Shown: positions 52,074-62,446 of the stretch, piece by piece
Numbering within the stretch: the first letter of the stretch is position 1
Layout of the letters: each line of letters starts with the position of its first letter
Origin: Salinibacterium sp. NG253
GTDB taxonomy: Bacteria > Actinomycetota > Actinomycetes > Actinomycetales > Microbacteriaceae
Direction of reading: 5' to 3'
DNA: 64,000 nt
Assembly: GCF_015864945.1 (NCBI RefSeq)
Contig: NZ_JADYWF010000001.1
Coordinates: 62,378 to 126,377, forward strand
Notes under the pieces: generated by a model
Told to the model about the DNA's origin: nothing
What the model saw: the letters and a program-made list of their open reading frames with translations, nothing else
Databases searched by the model: none
Program-made: the position numbers and the translations under genes

Positions 52074-52505
52074 GTGTTTCTAGGCACCTACGCCCCCAAG
52101 CTCGACGACAAGGGCCGTATCATCCTGCCGGCGAAGTTTCGTGAGGAACTCGCATCGGGCGTTGTGGTCACTCGTGGCCAAGAGCGCTGCCTCTACGTGT
52201 TCAGTCAGCGCGAGTTTGAAGTAATGCACGAAGCGATTCGCAAGGCGCCGGTCACGAGCAAGCAGGGTCGCGATTTTTTGCGTCTCTTTCTTTCTGGCGC
52301 TAACCAAGAGACGCCTGACAAGCAGCACCGGGTAACGATCCCCGCTGGGCTACGCGAGTATGCCGGGCTGGGGCGCGACCTGACTGTGATTGGCGCGGGT
52401 AACCGCGCTGAAATCTGGGACACCGAGGCCTGGAACAACTACTACGAGGCCACCGAGGCCGATTTCGTCAATACCACCGAGGAGGTGATTCCGGGACTCT
52501 TCTAG
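52074..52505 (+). CDS. mraZ: transcriptional regulator MraZ
   Basis: 143 residues from GTG 52074, GAGGGGAGGG upstream. Two AbrB-like half-domains with the DxxGR motif: [18 protein letters not shown] and later [18 protein letters not shown], where the second motif is DKQHR. It binds repeated GTGG-type sites before its own gene and controls the dcw cluster. Confidence 0.97.
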   Translation: MFLGTYAPKLDDKGRIILPAKFREELASGVVVTRGQERCLYVFSQREFEVMHEAIRKAPVTSKQGRDFLRLFLSGANQETPDKQHRVTIPAGLREYAGLGRDLTVIGAGNRAEIWDTEAWNNYYEATEADFVNTTEEVIPGLF

Positions 52506-52603
52506 CTCTTCGACGCTGACTCCCAGCCGAACGCCCTGATTTTCTTCCCCGATATCAGGTCGAGTCGGATGGGGATCAGCATCTGAGAACTAGCCCTAAC
52601 ACC

Positions 52604-53557
52604 ATGGCTGACAACACCATTCACACCCCAGTACTCCTTGAGCGCTCGATTGAGTTGCTCGCTCCAGCGCTGAACGCACCGGGAGCAGTTCTGGTCGACG
52701 GAACTCTCGGGATGGCCGGACATGCGGAGGCATTCCTCCAGCGGTTCCCCGACCTCACACTCGTGGGCATTGACAGAGACGAGGACGCTCTTGCTATCGC
52801 TCGACGTCGGCTTGAGCCTTTCGCTAGCCGCACGCACTTTGTTCATGCTGTCTACGACGAAATTCCGCAGGCACTCGATTCGTTGGGAATCTCGTCAGTC
52901 GAAGGCATCTTTTTCGACCTCGGAGTCTCATCCCTTCAACTCGACCGTGTTGAGCGCGGGTTCTCCTATTCTCAAGACGCTCCGCTAGATATGCGCATGG
53001 ATGCCTCGACGCCGGTCACGGCCGAGCACATCCTCGCCACCTACAGCGAGCTCGAACTCCGTCGCATCTTCTACGCCTACGGCGACGAAAAACTTGCACC
53101 GCGATTTGCTAGCCGCATCGTGCAGTTCCGCGAACAGCAGCCGCTGACGACATCCGCTCAATTGGTGGAGCTCGTCATTGCCGCCACTCCCGCGGCGGCC
53201 CAGCGTGCGGGACATCCTGCCAAGCGTGTGTTTCAGGCGTTGCGCATCGAAGTGAACCAAGAACTGTCGGTTCTCGAACGGGCGATTCCCGCCGCGGTCG
53301 ATTCCCTCGCCCTCGGCGGACGGATGGTCGTGTTGGCGTACCAGTCGCTGGAGGACCGCATCGTCAAGCGCGAGCTACAACGACGCGCCAAGTCCACCGC
53401 TCCAGCCGGACTTCCCGTTGAGCTTCCCGAGCACAAGCCGGAACTCAAGCTACTTGTTCGTGGATCAGAGCAAGCCAGCGAAGCAGAACAAGCCCTTAAC
53501 CCCCGAGCAAAGCCCGTTCGACTGCGAGCGATAGAACGAATGCGAGTCATCTCATGA
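52604..53557 (+). CDS. rsmH: 16S rRNA m4C1402 methyltransferase RsmH
   Basis: 317 residues. [15 protein letters not shown], the SAM loop [44 protein letters not shown] and [18 protein letters not shown] are all RsmH (MraW) signatures. It methylates N4 of C1402 in 16S rRNA. The 98-base gap after mraZ holds no feature. It overlaps ftsL by ATGA. Confidence 0.97.
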   Translation: MADNTIHTPVLLERSIELLAPALNAPGAVLVDGTLGMAGHAEAFLQRFPDLTLVGIDRDEDALAIARRRLEPFASRTHFVHAVYDEIPQALDSLGISSVEGIFFDLGVSSLQLDRVERGFSYSQDAPLDMRMDASTPVTAEHILATYSELELRRIFYAYGDEKLAPRFASRIVQFREQQPLTTSAQLVELVIAATPAAAQRAGHPAKRVFQALRIEVNQELSVLERAIPAAVDSLALGGRMVVLAYQSLEDRIVKRELQRRAKSTAPAGLPVELPEHKPELKLLVRGSEQASEAEQALNPRAKPVRLRAIERMRVIS

Positions 53558-54177
53558 GCACTAACCTCGCTCACGCTCAGCCACTGCCGCTTCACCAGCC
53601 AACCGCACGTCCGTCTCACATTGAGATTGTTACGACGAAGGCACAGCGCAAAGCTCGACCGCGCATGCTGTACGCGGTAGTTACTGTCGCAAGTTTTTTC
53701 GTGATCCTTGCTGCGCAACTCCTGCTCAGCATTGTGGTGACTCAGGGTGCTTACCAAATTGACTCTTTGCAGTACGAGCAGAAGGTGCTTATCCGCACGG
53801 AGCAGAGCTTGCTCGAGTCCCTTTCTTTGCAGTCGTCATCTCAAAATCTTGCTGCTCAGGCGGCTGGGTTTGGCATGGTGCCCAACGCGACACCGTATTC
53901 GTTGAATATTTCTGATGGTTCTGTCTTCCGACTTCCTGGAAGCGCGGATCCGACCGGATGCGGTGGCAGTTGTGGCCTTGTCGGCAACACTCTTCTTACC
54001 GACGTTCCGCTCGTGAGCGCGGAGACGGCGGCTGCCGCTGCGGCGGCGGCAAAGACTGCTGCGGCGTCCGCCGCGACGACGGTTACTGCTGCTGCCTCGG
54101 GAACTGCTGCGACGGAGTCGGCTATCGCCGCGCCAGAGCCTGCGAATAACGCGATTCCTGCTCCTGTCACGCGATGA
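53554..54177 (+). CDS. ftsL: FtsL-like division protein with Ala-rich tail
   Basis: 207 residues, long for FtsL (usually 100-130). A cytoplasmic start, one membrane helix at about 39-60, then a coiled-coil-like region ([20 protein letters not shown]) and [11 protein letters not shown], typical of FtsL. After residue 130 come a cysteine pair (TGCGGSCG) and a low-complexity tail of about 60 residues made mostly of Ala, Thr and Ser. Gene position between rsmH and ftsI supports the call. It should bind FtsB and FtsQ at the septum. Confidence 0.82.
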   Translation: MSTNLAHAQPLPLHQPTARPSHIEIVTTKAQRKARPRMLYAVVTVASFFVILAAQLLLSIVVTQGAYQIDSLQYEQKVLIRTEQSLLESLSLQSSSQNLAAQAAGFGMVPNATPYSLNISDGSVFRLPGSADPTGCGGSCGLVGNTLLTDVPLVSAETAAAAAAAAKTAAASAATTVTAAASGTAATESAIAAPEPANNAIPAPVTR

Positions 54178-54205
54178 TTGAGATGAACCTTCTGGGGGAG
54201 ACTCG

Positions 54206-55939
54206 ATGAAACCACGCTCAACTCGCGCGCGAGTGGCCTTTGTCATCCTCACAATCGTCGTCTTGACGGGCATTTTTGTTGTTCGTCTTGTTGACCTGCA
54301 GATCGTCCAGGCCGAAACGCTCAATGCGGAGGCGGACACCAAGCGAACGCTGACCCGGGTGACCTACGGAACCCGCGGCGACATCGTCGATACGAATGGT
54401 GCAGTGCTCGCTGACAGCGTCGAGCGTTTCGATATCGTCATCTCACCACGGGTGACTCTGCTGCGTGAGAATGCTTCCGTGGTGGTGCTCGAGGACTTGA
54501 CGAAGATCACGGACATCATTGGGGGAGATCCCGATGAACTGCTCGCCATGATTCTGGACAACCCGGAATCCGACTTCGAGTATTTGGCGAAGGGCATCAC
54601 TCTCGAGCAGTATCAGGCCGTTGGCGAGCTAGACATCACGTGGCTTTACTACGAGCTGAGCCCAGAACGCAGCTATCCGAACGGCGAAATCGCCGGTAAC
54701 CTCGTGGGATTCATCGGCACAGACGGCCCTCAGGCTGGCGTCGAGCTGACGGGCGATGAGTGCCTCGCAGGCCAAGACGTTGAAGCGAGTTACGCGCGCG
54801 GTGAAGACGGCGTCGCGTTGCCCGGAAGCGCGGTCGAATCGATCGAACCGCAGGACGGTGGCACGCTCACGCTGACGATCGACCGAGATCTTCAGTTCTA
54901 CGTTCAGCAGCGGATGGCGCAGACCGCGGAGTCCCTCGGCGCTACGTGGGCAACGGGTGTCGTGATGCGTGTCAGCGATGCTCACCTTCTTGCGGTTAGC
55001 GACTGGCCGACCGTGGACCCCAACAACGTCGACCTCGCTGATCGTGGCGCTTTGGGTTCGCGAGCATTTAGCACGCCGTATGAGCCTGGGTCGACGGTGA
55101 AGGCGTTGACTGCTGCCTCGTTGATCGACGCTGGAGTTGCCAACCAGCAAACGCAAGTTGTCTCGCCGTATGCGCTTGAACTGACAAACGGTGGCGGAAC
55201 GATTAGCGATTCCTTCTATCACGAAGACCAGCGGCTGACCCTTGCGGGCGCTCTCGTTGAGTCATCGAACACGGCGATCGCGCAATATACGGACCTACTT
55301 GACGCGGCGTCTCGCCACGATTACCTGCAGGCCTTCGGGCTTGGCGAAGAGACCGGGATCGGTTTCAACGGTGAATCGAGCGGCACGCTCTATGAAGCCA
55401 AAGATTGGGACGCGCGCACCAACTACGCCGTTCAATTCGGGCAAGGACTGAGCACGACATCCATTCAGATGGCGAGCGCCTACCAAGCTCTCGGTAACGA
55501 TGGCGTTCGCCTTCCCCCCGTGCTCGTGGAGGGATGCGAATGGCCTGATGGCACAGTCACCGATACTCCGTCCGCCGAAGGCACTCAGGTTATTTCCGAG
55601 ACGGCTGCTGATCAGACTCTCCAAATGATGGAGATGGTGTACAGCTCTAGTGGTTCGGCTCCGAATCTTCAGATTCCCGGTTACCGGGTCGCGGTGAAGA
55701 GTGGAACGGCCCAGGTCGCCGAAAACGGTGCCTACGGCGGCGACGTAGTAATTTCCTACGCCGGCCTCGCCCCAGCAGACGACCCTGAGTACATTGTGAT
55801 CGCGACAGCCGGGATCCCGGATAGCATATATTCCGGCGCCATTGCCTCGACGTTCCGCGACATTATGGCCCAAACGCTCACCACTTACCGTGTAACCCCG
55901 TCAAACACTTCGGGACCGGATCTGCCGTTGCGTTGGTGA
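54206..55939 (+). CDS. ftsI: septal transpeptidase FtsI (class B PBP)
   Basis: 577 residues. One N-terminal membrane helix, then a pedestal region with GTRGDIVDTNGAVLADS, then the transpeptidase: SxxK as GSTVKA (Ser296), SxN as SSNTAIAQ, and KSGTA (Lys498) as the KTG motif. It cross-links septal peptidoglycan with FtsW. No PASTA domains. GGGGGAG precedes ATG 54206. Next in the cluster should be murE, but it is absent and murF follows 38 bases later. Confidence 0.96.
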   Translation: MKPRSTRARVAFVILTIVVLTGIFVVRLVDLQIVQAETLNAEADTKRTLTRVTYGTRGDIVDTNGAVLADSVERFDIVISPRVTLLRENASVVVLEDLTKITDIIGGDPDELLAMILDNPESDFEYLAKGITLEQYQAVGELDITWLYYELSPERSYPNGEIAGNLVGFIGTDGPQAGVELTGDECLAGQDVEASYARGEDGVALPGSAVESIEPQDGGTLTLTIDRDLQFYVQQRMAQTAESLGATWATGVVMRVSDAHLLAVSDWPTVDPNNVDLADRGALGSRAFSTPYEPGSTVKALTAASLIDAGVANQQTQVVSPYALELTNGGGTISDSFYHEDQRLTLAGALVESSNTAIAQYTDLLDAASRHDYLQAFGLGEETGIGFNGESSGTLYEAKDWDARTNYAVQFGQGLSTTSIQMASAYQALGNDGVRLPPVLVEGCEWPDGTVTDTPSAEGTQVISETAADQTLQMMEMVYSSSGSAPNLQIPGYRVAVKSGTAQVAENGAYGGDVVISYAGLAPADDPEYIVIATAGIPDSIYSGAIASTFRDIMAQTLTTYRVTPSNTSGPDLPLRW

Positions 55940-55977
55940 GCTTCCCCCCCGCGTCAACTACCCCTGGAGCACATCAC

Positions 55978-57381
55978 GTGATCGAACTGAGCATTGCCGA
56001 GATTGCCACCGCCGTCAACGGAGAACTCCGTGATGGCAGTGACGGTCAGCAACGCCTCCCTGCGAGCAGCGTGCAGACTGATTCGCGTCTCAATACTCCG
56101 GGCTCCATTTTCTTTGCTCTGCGGGGCGAAAGCACTGATGGTCATCTCTTTGCTGCCAAGGCAGTGGAAAATGGCGCAGCGCTCGTGATCGCCGAACGAC
56201 CACTCGAGCTCGATGTTCCGCAGATCATTGTTGCGGATGGGGTAGCGGCTCTCCAAGCTCTCGCACGCACTGTCGTTGCTTCTGTGCGAAGCAAGGGTGA
56301 TCTCCAAGTTGTCGCGGTAACCGGTTCCAACGGCAAAACGACGACGAAGAACATGTTGCGCGCGATTTTGGAGCGCCAAGGCGAAACGGTTGCCCCCGAG
56401 GGCTCGTTCAATAATGACGTCGGTGCGCCCATTACGATGCTCAACGTCACTGATTCCACGAAGTTTCTTGTTGTCGAGATGGGGGCAGACGGTCTCGGCG
56501 ACATCACGCGCCTTCAGTCGATCGTCGTGCCCGATGTCGGTATTGTCCTGATGGTCGGCTTGGCTCACATTGGCAAATTTGGGGATGCCGCAGTCACGGC
56601 CCAAGCAAAGTCTGAGATGGTTTCCCATTTGCCGTCGACCGCGACTGCGGTTTTGAACGGTGATGACGGTCGCGTGAGGGCTATGGCGCAGCAGACGGAG
56701 GCTAAGGTTGTCCTCTTCGGCCTCGATTCGAGTGCTGCAGTATGGGCTGACGATATTCAGGCGACTTCTCACGGCACCGCTTTTGAGCTGCACATCGGCG
56801 GCGAGACGATTCCGGTGCAGCTACGTATTCTCGGCGAACACCACGTCACCAACGCGTTGGCCGCGATTTCGGCAGCGCGCGCTATGGGGATCGACCCTGC
56901 TCGCGCGGTTGAGGCGTTGGAGTCCATCGAACGCGCGGAACGTTGGCGAATGGAACTGTTGAAGGCGCCCGGTGGCATCACAGTCATCAATGACGCGTAC
57001 AACGCGAGCCCTGACTCGATGGCGGCCGCGCTGAAGACGCTCGTTCAGATCGTTGGCCCCGAAAATCGCTCCGTTGCGGTGCTGGGGGAGCTTGCTGAAC
57101 TCGGAGACTATGCGAACGACGAGCATGACCGCATCGGTCGGCTGATCGTGCGATTAAACGTGCAGAAGCTCATCGTGGTCGGTCACGCAGCTCGTCATAT
57201 CCATAATGCTGCGGGCCTCGAAGGTTCGTGGGATGGAGAGTCGGTCCTCGTGGATAGCGTCGAAGAGGCATACGCTGTGCTGCGTGAAGAACTGCGAGAG
57301 GGCGACGTCGTGTTGGTGAAATCGTCGAACTCTGCTGGCTTGCGACACTTGGGCGACCGGATCGCCGGGGTGACCGCATGA
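55978..57381 (+). CDS. murF: UDP-MurNAc-tripeptide-D-Ala-D-Ala ligase MurF
   Basis: 467 residues from GTG 55978 (GGAG upstream); GTG 55933 in frame would overlap ftsI. The ATP loop is [18 protein letters not shown], followed by [11 protein letters not shown], a MurF hallmark, and [16 protein letters not shown]. It adds D-Ala-D-Ala to the UDP-MurNAc tripeptide. The family marker NDAYNASP distinguishes it from MurE, so this is not a misplaced murE. Confidence 0.96.
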   Translation: MIELSIAEIATAVNGELRDGSDGQQRLPASSVQTDSRLNTPGSIFFALRGESTDGHLFAAKAVENGAALVIAERPLELDVPQIIVADGVAALQALARTVVASVRSKGDLQVVAVTGSNGKTTTKNMLRAILERQGETVAPEGSFNNDVGAPITMLNVTDSTKFLVVEMGADGLGDITRLQSIVVPDVGIVLMVGLAHIGKFGDAAVTAQAKSEMVSHLPSTATAVLNGDDGRVRAMAQQTEAKVVLFGLDSSAAVWADDIQATSHGTAFELHIGGETIPVQLRILGEHHVTNALAAISAARAMGIDPARAVEALESIERAERWRMELLKAPGGITVINDAYNASPDSMAAALKTLVQIVGPENRSVAVLGELAELGDYANDEHDRIGRLIVRLNVQKLIVVGHAARHIHNAAGLEGSWDGESVLVDSVEEAYAVLREELREGDVVLVKSSNSAGLRHLGDRIAGVTA

Positions 57382-58475
57382 TCGCGCTCCTCGTCGCTGC
57401 TGGCTTCTCGCTCTTCTTTACGCTGCTGCTTACCCCGCTGTTCATCAAGCTCTTTGTGCGCTTGAAATGGGGCCAGTTCATTCGTGACGATGGTCCCGAG
57501 AGCCATCACACCAAGCGTGGCACTCCCACGATGGGTGGAATCGTCTTCATTTTGGGCTCGACGATCGGTTATTTCGTCGGACACTGGGTTGCTAGTGAGC
57601 CCGTAACTCTTTCCGGGCTTCTCGTGATCTACCTTATGGTGGGTCTCGGCGTCATCGGCTTCATCGATGACTTCATGAAGACTCGCAAACAGCGAAGCCT
57701 CGGCCTTGGCGGTTGGTCAAAGGTTGCCGGTCAGGTGATCGTCGCCGCGGGTTTCGCGGCCCTCGCCCTCAACTTCCCTGATCCTGGCGGACTCACGCCA
57801 GCATCCTCAAAGATTTCGGGATTGCGGGACATCGATTGGCTCGACCTCGCCACTTTCGGCGTAGTTATCGGTGCTATTTTGTTCGCCATCTGGGTGACTT
57901 TAATCATCGTCAGCACGTCGAACGGTGTGAACGTTGCCGACGGTCTTGACGGCCTCGCGACCGGGTCAGCGATCTTCGCGATCGCGTCCTACATCGTCAT
58001 CGGGTTTTGGCAAGCTAATCAGTCGTGCAGCAACCCCAGCATCGATCGTGAAGTGCTCTACAAGTGCTACGAGGTCCGCGACCCGCTTGACCTCGCCATC
58101 ATCGCCGCAGCGATCGTCGGCGCGCTTATCGGCTTCCTCTGGTGGAATACCTCGCCGGCACAGGTCTTCATGGGCGACACAGGTTCGCTTAGTCTCGGAG
58201 GCGCCCTCGCTGCTCTCGCGATCATGAGCCGCACCGAGCTGTTGCTTATCCTGATCGGTGGACTCTTCCTTATCGTTACGGGTTCCGTGATTCTGCAACG
58301 TGCTTACTTCAAGATCACCGGCGGTAAACGTATTTTCCTCATGAGTCCGCTGCATCATCACTTCGAGCTCAAAGGTTGGGCAGAAGTGACTGTTGTGGTG
58401 CGTTTCTGGCTTATTGCTGCGCTCTTCGTCGCGGCCGGCGTCGGAACCTTCTATCTGGAATGGATTAATCAGTAG
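57378..58475 (+). CDS. mraY: phospho-MurNAc-pentapeptide translocase MraY
   Basis: 365 residues with ten hydrophobic helices. [14 protein letters not shown], the aspartate pair in [19 protein letters not shown] and [11 protein letters not shown] are the conserved catalytic loops. It links phospho-MurNAc-pentapeptide to undecaprenyl phosphate (lipid I). The start overlaps the murF stop by ATGA. Confidence 0.97.
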   Translation: MIALLVAAGFSLFFTLLLTPLFIKLFVRLKWGQFIRDDGPESHHTKRGTPTMGGIVFILGSTIGYFVGHWVASEPVTLSGLLVIYLMVGLGVIGFIDDFMKTRKQRSLGLGGWSKVAGQVIVAAGFAALALNFPDPGGLTPASSKISGLRDIDWLDLATFGVVIGAILFAIWVTLIIVSTSNGVNVADGLDGLATGSAIFAIASYIVIGFWQANQSCSNPSIDREVLYKCYEVRDPLDLAIIAAAIVGALIGFLWWNTSPAQVFMGDTGSLSLGGALAALAIMSRTELLLILIGGLFLIVTGSVILQRAYFKITGGKRIFLMSPLHHHFELKGWAEVTVVVRFWLIAALFVAAGVGTFYLEWINQ

Positions 58476-58477
58476 TC

Positions 58478-60004
58478 GTGCGCGATTTCAACTCATTCAC
58501 CAGCTGGAACTCGGCCTGGAGCGAACTGAGCGTCGCGGTCCTCGGGCTGGGGGCGACTGGCTTCTCAGCGGCCGACACCCTCACCGAACTTAAGGCTCGG
58601 GTTCTCGTGATCGCGGACGCGGCTTCCGATAACCGTGTTGAAATGGCGCAGGTCATCGGTGCCGAGCTGGCACTCGGCGGCAGCGCTGACGACCAGCTCG
58701 CTGCGATCACCGCGCATGCCCCAGACGTCGTCATCGTGTCGCCTGGCTATCCGCTCGATCACGTTCTCGTGGAGTGGTGCCGCACGAACGCTGTGCCGAT
58801 GTGGACCGAGATTGAACTCGCCTGGCGTCTGCGCGACAAAACGGGTACCCCTGCCGAATGGATCGCCATCACCGGCACCAACGGTAAAACGACCACGGCG
58901 CAGCTGACCGCCCACATTCTGACAACGGCTGGTTTCCGGGCTGGGGCCGTCGGCAACATCGGCATTCCGGTGCTCGATGCGATTCGATACCCCGATGGCT
59001 TTGACTTTCTCGTCGTCGAGCTCTCGAGTTTTCAACTTCACGGGATGCCGCGCGAGGGCGCTGGTGCGATCTCACCGCTCGCGAGCGTCTGTCTCAATTT
59101 TGCCGACGACCATCTCGATTGGCACGGTTCTCGTGAGGCATACGCGCACGCAAAAGCGACCGTGTACGCCAACACGAAAATTGCCGCGGTTTACAATCGC
59201 GCGGTGCCCGAGACGCTGGCCATGGTCGAAAATGCTGAAGTGGTCGACGGATGCCGTGCAATCGGGTTCGGACTCGATACGCCTGGTCCCAGCGACTTCG
59301 GTATTGTCAGCGACCTGCTCGCTGACCGCGCGTTCGGCGATGACCGCCACAACGCTGCCCTCGAACTATTCACGCTCGACGAGCTGCGCCAGCGCAACCT
59401 CGCTGCGCCGCACATGGTCGCCAACATTCTCGCGGCGAGTGCACTCACTCGAGCCGCCGGCGTAAGCATCGAAGCGGTGCGTGAGGGAGTAGCTAGTTTC
59501 GAAATCGATGGCCACCGTAATCAAGTCGTGCTCGTCAGCGGGGGAGTGACGTGGATCAACGATTCCAAGGCCACTAATTCGCACGCCGCGAGTGCATCGC
59601 TTTCCGCGGCCGACCCTGTGGTGTGGATTCTGGGCGGCCTGCTCAAGGGCATTGATGTTGCGCCCTTGATTGAGAAACACGCTCGGAGACTTAAAGCTGC
59701 AATCGTCATTGGTAACGACAGGCTGGCAATACAGGCCGCATTCCAGCGACACGCGCCGCAGATTCCGGTGTTCGAGGTTGACCCGACTGACACTGATCAC
59801 GTGATGCCCCGTGCCGTCGAGATGGCGCACGGAATCGCTACCGAAGGCGACACCGTCTTGTTGGCGCCTGCGGCAGCATCCATGGATCAATTCACGAGTT
59901 ACGCAGATCGCGGAGACAAGTTCGCAGCAGCAGTGCTCGAACGAGTAGGAGGGAACGACGATGACGCCTCCTCAGCGACCACACCGACCCCAGCGGCCGA
60001 GTAG
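58478..60004 (+). CDS. murD: UDP-MurNAc-L-Ala-D-Glu ligase MurD
   Basis: 508 residues from GTG 58478, two bases after mraY. The N-terminal Rossmann part is SVAVLGLGATGFSAA, the ATP loop ITGTNGKTTTAQLTAH, and WINDSKATNSHA and DRGDKF-type motifs follow. It adds D-glutamate to UDP-MurNAc-L-alanine. The last 14 codons overlap the ftsW start region by 44 bases in another frame. Confidence 0.97.
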   Translation: MRDFNSFTSWNSAWSELSVAVLGLGATGFSAADTLTELKARVLVIADAASDNRVEMAQVIGAELALGGSADDQLAAITAHAPDVVIVSPGYPLDHVLVEWCRTNAVPMWTEIELAWRLRDKTGTPAEWIAITGTNGKTTTAQLTAHILTTAGFRAGAVGNIGIPVLDAIRYPDGFDFLVVELSSFQLHGMPREGAGAISPLASVCLNFADDHLDWHGSREAYAHAKATVYANTKIAAVYNRAVPETLAMVENAEVVDGCRAIGFGLDTPGPSDFGIVSDLLADRAFGDDRHNAALELFTLDELRQRNLAAPHMVANILAASALTRAAGVSIEAVREGVASFEIDGHRNQVVLVSGGVTWINDSKATNSHAASASLSAADPVVWILGGLLKGIDVAPLIEKHARRLKAAIVIGNDRLAIQAAFQRHAPQIPVFEVDPTDTDHVMPRAVEMAHGIATEGDTVLLAPAAASMDQFTSYADRGDKFAAAVLERVGGNDDDASSATTPTPAAE

Positions 60005-61355
60005 CGGGCCGACCAACGGGCCGAAAGCCTCGCAACCTGCCGCCGCATCCGCGGACGCATCTCCGAAGCAGCAGGAGCCTGTTGCCGCTCGCGTCCCGGT
60101 CAAACGCATTTTTTCAGGGGAATCGAGCAACTTTTTCCTGCTCTTGGGAACCACTCTCTTCCTCGTAATTTTCGGTCTTGTGATGGTGCTGTCCTCGTCA
60201 TCGGTGGAGTCCTACGCCGCCGATCAAGGCTTCTTTGGCAGCTTCTTGCGTCAGGGGTTGTTCGCCCTCCTCGGCATCCCGCTGATGCTTGTTGCGTCAC
60301 GCGCGCCGACGAAATTCTGGAAGCGGTGGGCTTTCCCCGGACTGGTGCTTGGCGCGATCTTGCAGCTTCTCGTTTTCGTCCCCGGTATCGGTTGGGGTTA
60401 CGGCGGTAACCAAAACTGGATTCAAATCGGATCGTTCAGCGCACAACCGTCTGAGTTCGTGAAGGTCGCCATCATCATCTGGGTGGCCTGGGTGCTGTCG
60501 ACCAAACAGGACATGTTGGATGATTGGCGTCAGGTTGTGCTCCCGGTCGTGCCGGTTGCCGGTGCCGCTATCGGGTTCGTGCTTATCGGCAATGACTTGG
60601 GAACAGCATCCATCATGCTTCTCATCGTCTTCGCATGCCTTTTCTTCGCCGGTGTACGGCTGAAGTTCCTGTCGATCGGTCTCCTCGCCGTTGTCGTCGG
60701 AGCGCTGCTGTTTGCCACCACAAGTAGTTCTCGTACCTCGCGAATTGATATCTGGTTGAACGGATGCACCGAGCTCGACTATCAGGACTCGTGCTGGCAA
60801 ATCGATCACGCGTATTGGGCTCTTGCGGGCGGCGGTCTCTTTGGTCGCGGTCTTGGCAACTCGGTCGCCAAGCGCGGATGGTTGCCCCACGCCGATAACG
60901 ACTACATTTTCGCGATCATCGGTGAAGAACTGGGCCTGATCGGCGCGATCGTCGTCTTGCTGTTGTTTGTTGTTTTGGCGATCGCTTTTATCCGCATCAT
61001 CCGCACCACTAACGACAGCTTCGTTCGCATCGCTACCGCTGGCGTGATGGTGTGGACGGTCGGTCAGGCCTTCGTGAATTTTGCGGTGGTGCTGGGAGTT
61101 CTTCCCGTGCTTGGTGTGCCGTTACCGCTGATATCAACGGGTGGATCTGCGCTCATCGCGACCCTGTTGGCTATCGGGATCGTGTTGTCGTTCGCGAGAT
61201 CGGACCACAAGGCCGCACAATCGAAGCCCCGACCCTCTGGGCCCGCAGCTCAACCAACATCCGCGCCGACGGCGGTGCCGACAGCGGCACCCGTTCAGAC
61301 TGCAGCAGATCGCTCCCGCATGCTGGCGGCTAATCGAGCACGAGGACGCCGATGA
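59961..61355 (+). CDS. ftsW: SEDS glycosyltransferase FtsW
   Basis: 464 residues. A 45-residue Pro/Gln/Ala-rich cytoplasmic start, ten hydrophobic helices and a polar Ala/Pro/Thr tail. SEDS landmarks are GGNQNWIQIGSFSAQPSEF, the pair ALAGGGLFGRGLGNS and PHADNDYIFAIIGEELGL, and PLISTGGSALIATL. It polymerises lipid II at the septum with FtsI. ATG 59961 has a strong AGGAGG, which supports the 44-base overlap with murD. Confidence 0.96.
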   Translation: MTPPQRPHRPQRPSSGPTNGPKASQPAAASADASPKQQEPVAARVPVKRIFSGESSNFFLLLGTTLFLVIFGLVMVLSSSSVESYAADQGFFGSFLRQGLFALLGIPLMLVASRAPTKFWKRWAFPGLVLGAILQLLVFVPGIGWGYGGNQNWIQIGSFSAQPSEFVKVAIIIWVAWVLSTKQDMLDDWRQVVLPVVPVAGAAIGFVLIGNDLGTASIMLLIVFACLFFAGVRLKFLSIGLLAVVVGALLFATTSSSRTSRIDIWLNGCTELDYQDSCWQIDHAYWALAGGGLFGRGLGNSVAKRGWLPHADNDYIFAIIGEELGLIGAIVVLLLFVVLAIAFIRIIRTTNDSFVRIATAGVMVWTVGQAFVNFAVVLGVLPVLGVPLPLISTGGSALIATLLAIGIVLSFARSDHKAAQSKPRPSGPAAQPTSAPTAVPTAAPVQTAADRSRMLAANRARGRR

Positions 61356-62446
61356 CTACTTACCTTCTTGCCGGTGGAGGAACCGCTGGCCACGTGAATC
61401 CGCTACTCGCCGTAGCCGAACGTATTCGCTGGAGTGAACCCGAAGCAGAGGTGCTGATTTTGGGCACCGAGGAAGGGCTAGAGGCTCGTTTGGTGCCTGC
61501 CCGCGGCTTTGAATTGCTCACGATTGCGAAGCTTCCATTTCCGCGTCGCCCGAACCGGGCGGCGTTGAAGTTTCCGGCGCGACTGCGCTCCACTATTGAC
61601 GAGGTTGTCGCGATCATTGCCGAGCGCGGCGTGGATGTTGTCGTCGGCTTTGGTGGCTACGTTGCGGCTCCGGCATATTTGGGTGCGCGCAAGGCGGGAG
61701 TTCCCCTTGTCATCCATGAGGCCAATAGCCGCCCGGGAATCGCGAACCGTCTTGGTTCCTTTTTCACGAAGTTTGTCGGCACCGCTTTCGATCGCACGCC
61801 AATTCGTGGCGGTGTTGTCGTGGGGATGCCGCTGCGGGCCGAAATCGAGAAGCTCGATCGGTTTGCGGCACGCACCGAGGCCGACAGCTTTTTCGGTCTT
61901 GATCCTAAAAAGCCGACGCTTCTCGTGACCGGTGGTTCTTCGGGAGCCAAGCGCATCAACGACACCATTTCTGCTTCGATCACGCGCATTTTGGGCGCGG
62001 GCTGGCAAGTGCTGCACATCACGGGGGAGTATCGGGACGCTGTGGATGATCAGCAGCTCTCTGGCTATGTGGTCGTCAAGTACTGTGACCGCATGGAGCT
62101 CGCCCTCGCGGCGGCCGACCTCGCGATTGCGCGGGCGGGCACATCGACTGTCGCCGAACTAACGGGGCTCGGCGTTCCCGCTATTTATGTTCCGTACCCT
62201 GTTGGCAATGGTGAGCAGAAGTTCAACGCTCGAACGGCTGTAGAGGCTGGCGCCGCAATTCTTGTCATGGATTCCAACTTTGTACCTGAATGGGTCAGTT
62301 CCAACCTCGTTCCGATGTTGCGCAAGCGGGCCTTGATCGCAGACATGGCCGCTCGCGCCTCCAGCGTTGGTTCACTGGATGGTACTGACCGGATGCTCGC
62401 ACTTGTTCATCTTGCTCTCGACCGCGATCTACCATTGACATCATGA
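61352..62446 (+). CDS. murG: UDP-GlcNAc:lipid I transferase MurG
   Basis: 364 residues. The [16 protein letters not shown] loop is at the start, then [33 protein letters not shown] and the C-terminal [20 protein letters not shown] with the QKFNAR donor region. It makes lipid II from lipid I. Its start overlaps the ftsW stop (ATGA). Confidence 0.97.
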   Translation: MTTYLLAGGGTAGHVNPLLAVAERIRWSEPEAEVLILGTEEGLEARLVPARGFELLTIAKLPFPRRPNRAALKFPARLRSTIDEVVAIIAERGVDVVVGFGGYVAAPAYLGARKAGVPLVIHEANSRPGIANRLGSFFTKFVGTAFDRTPIRGGVVVGMPLRAEIEKLDRFAARTEADSFFGLDPKKPTLLVTGGSSGAKRINDTISASITRILGAGWQVLHITGEYRDAVDDQQLSGYVVVKYCDRMELALAAADLAIARAGTSTVAELTGLGVPAIYVPYPVGNGEQKFNARTAVEAGAAILVMDSNFVPEWVSSNLVPMLRKRALIADMAARASSVGSLDGTDRMLALVHLALDRDLPLTS

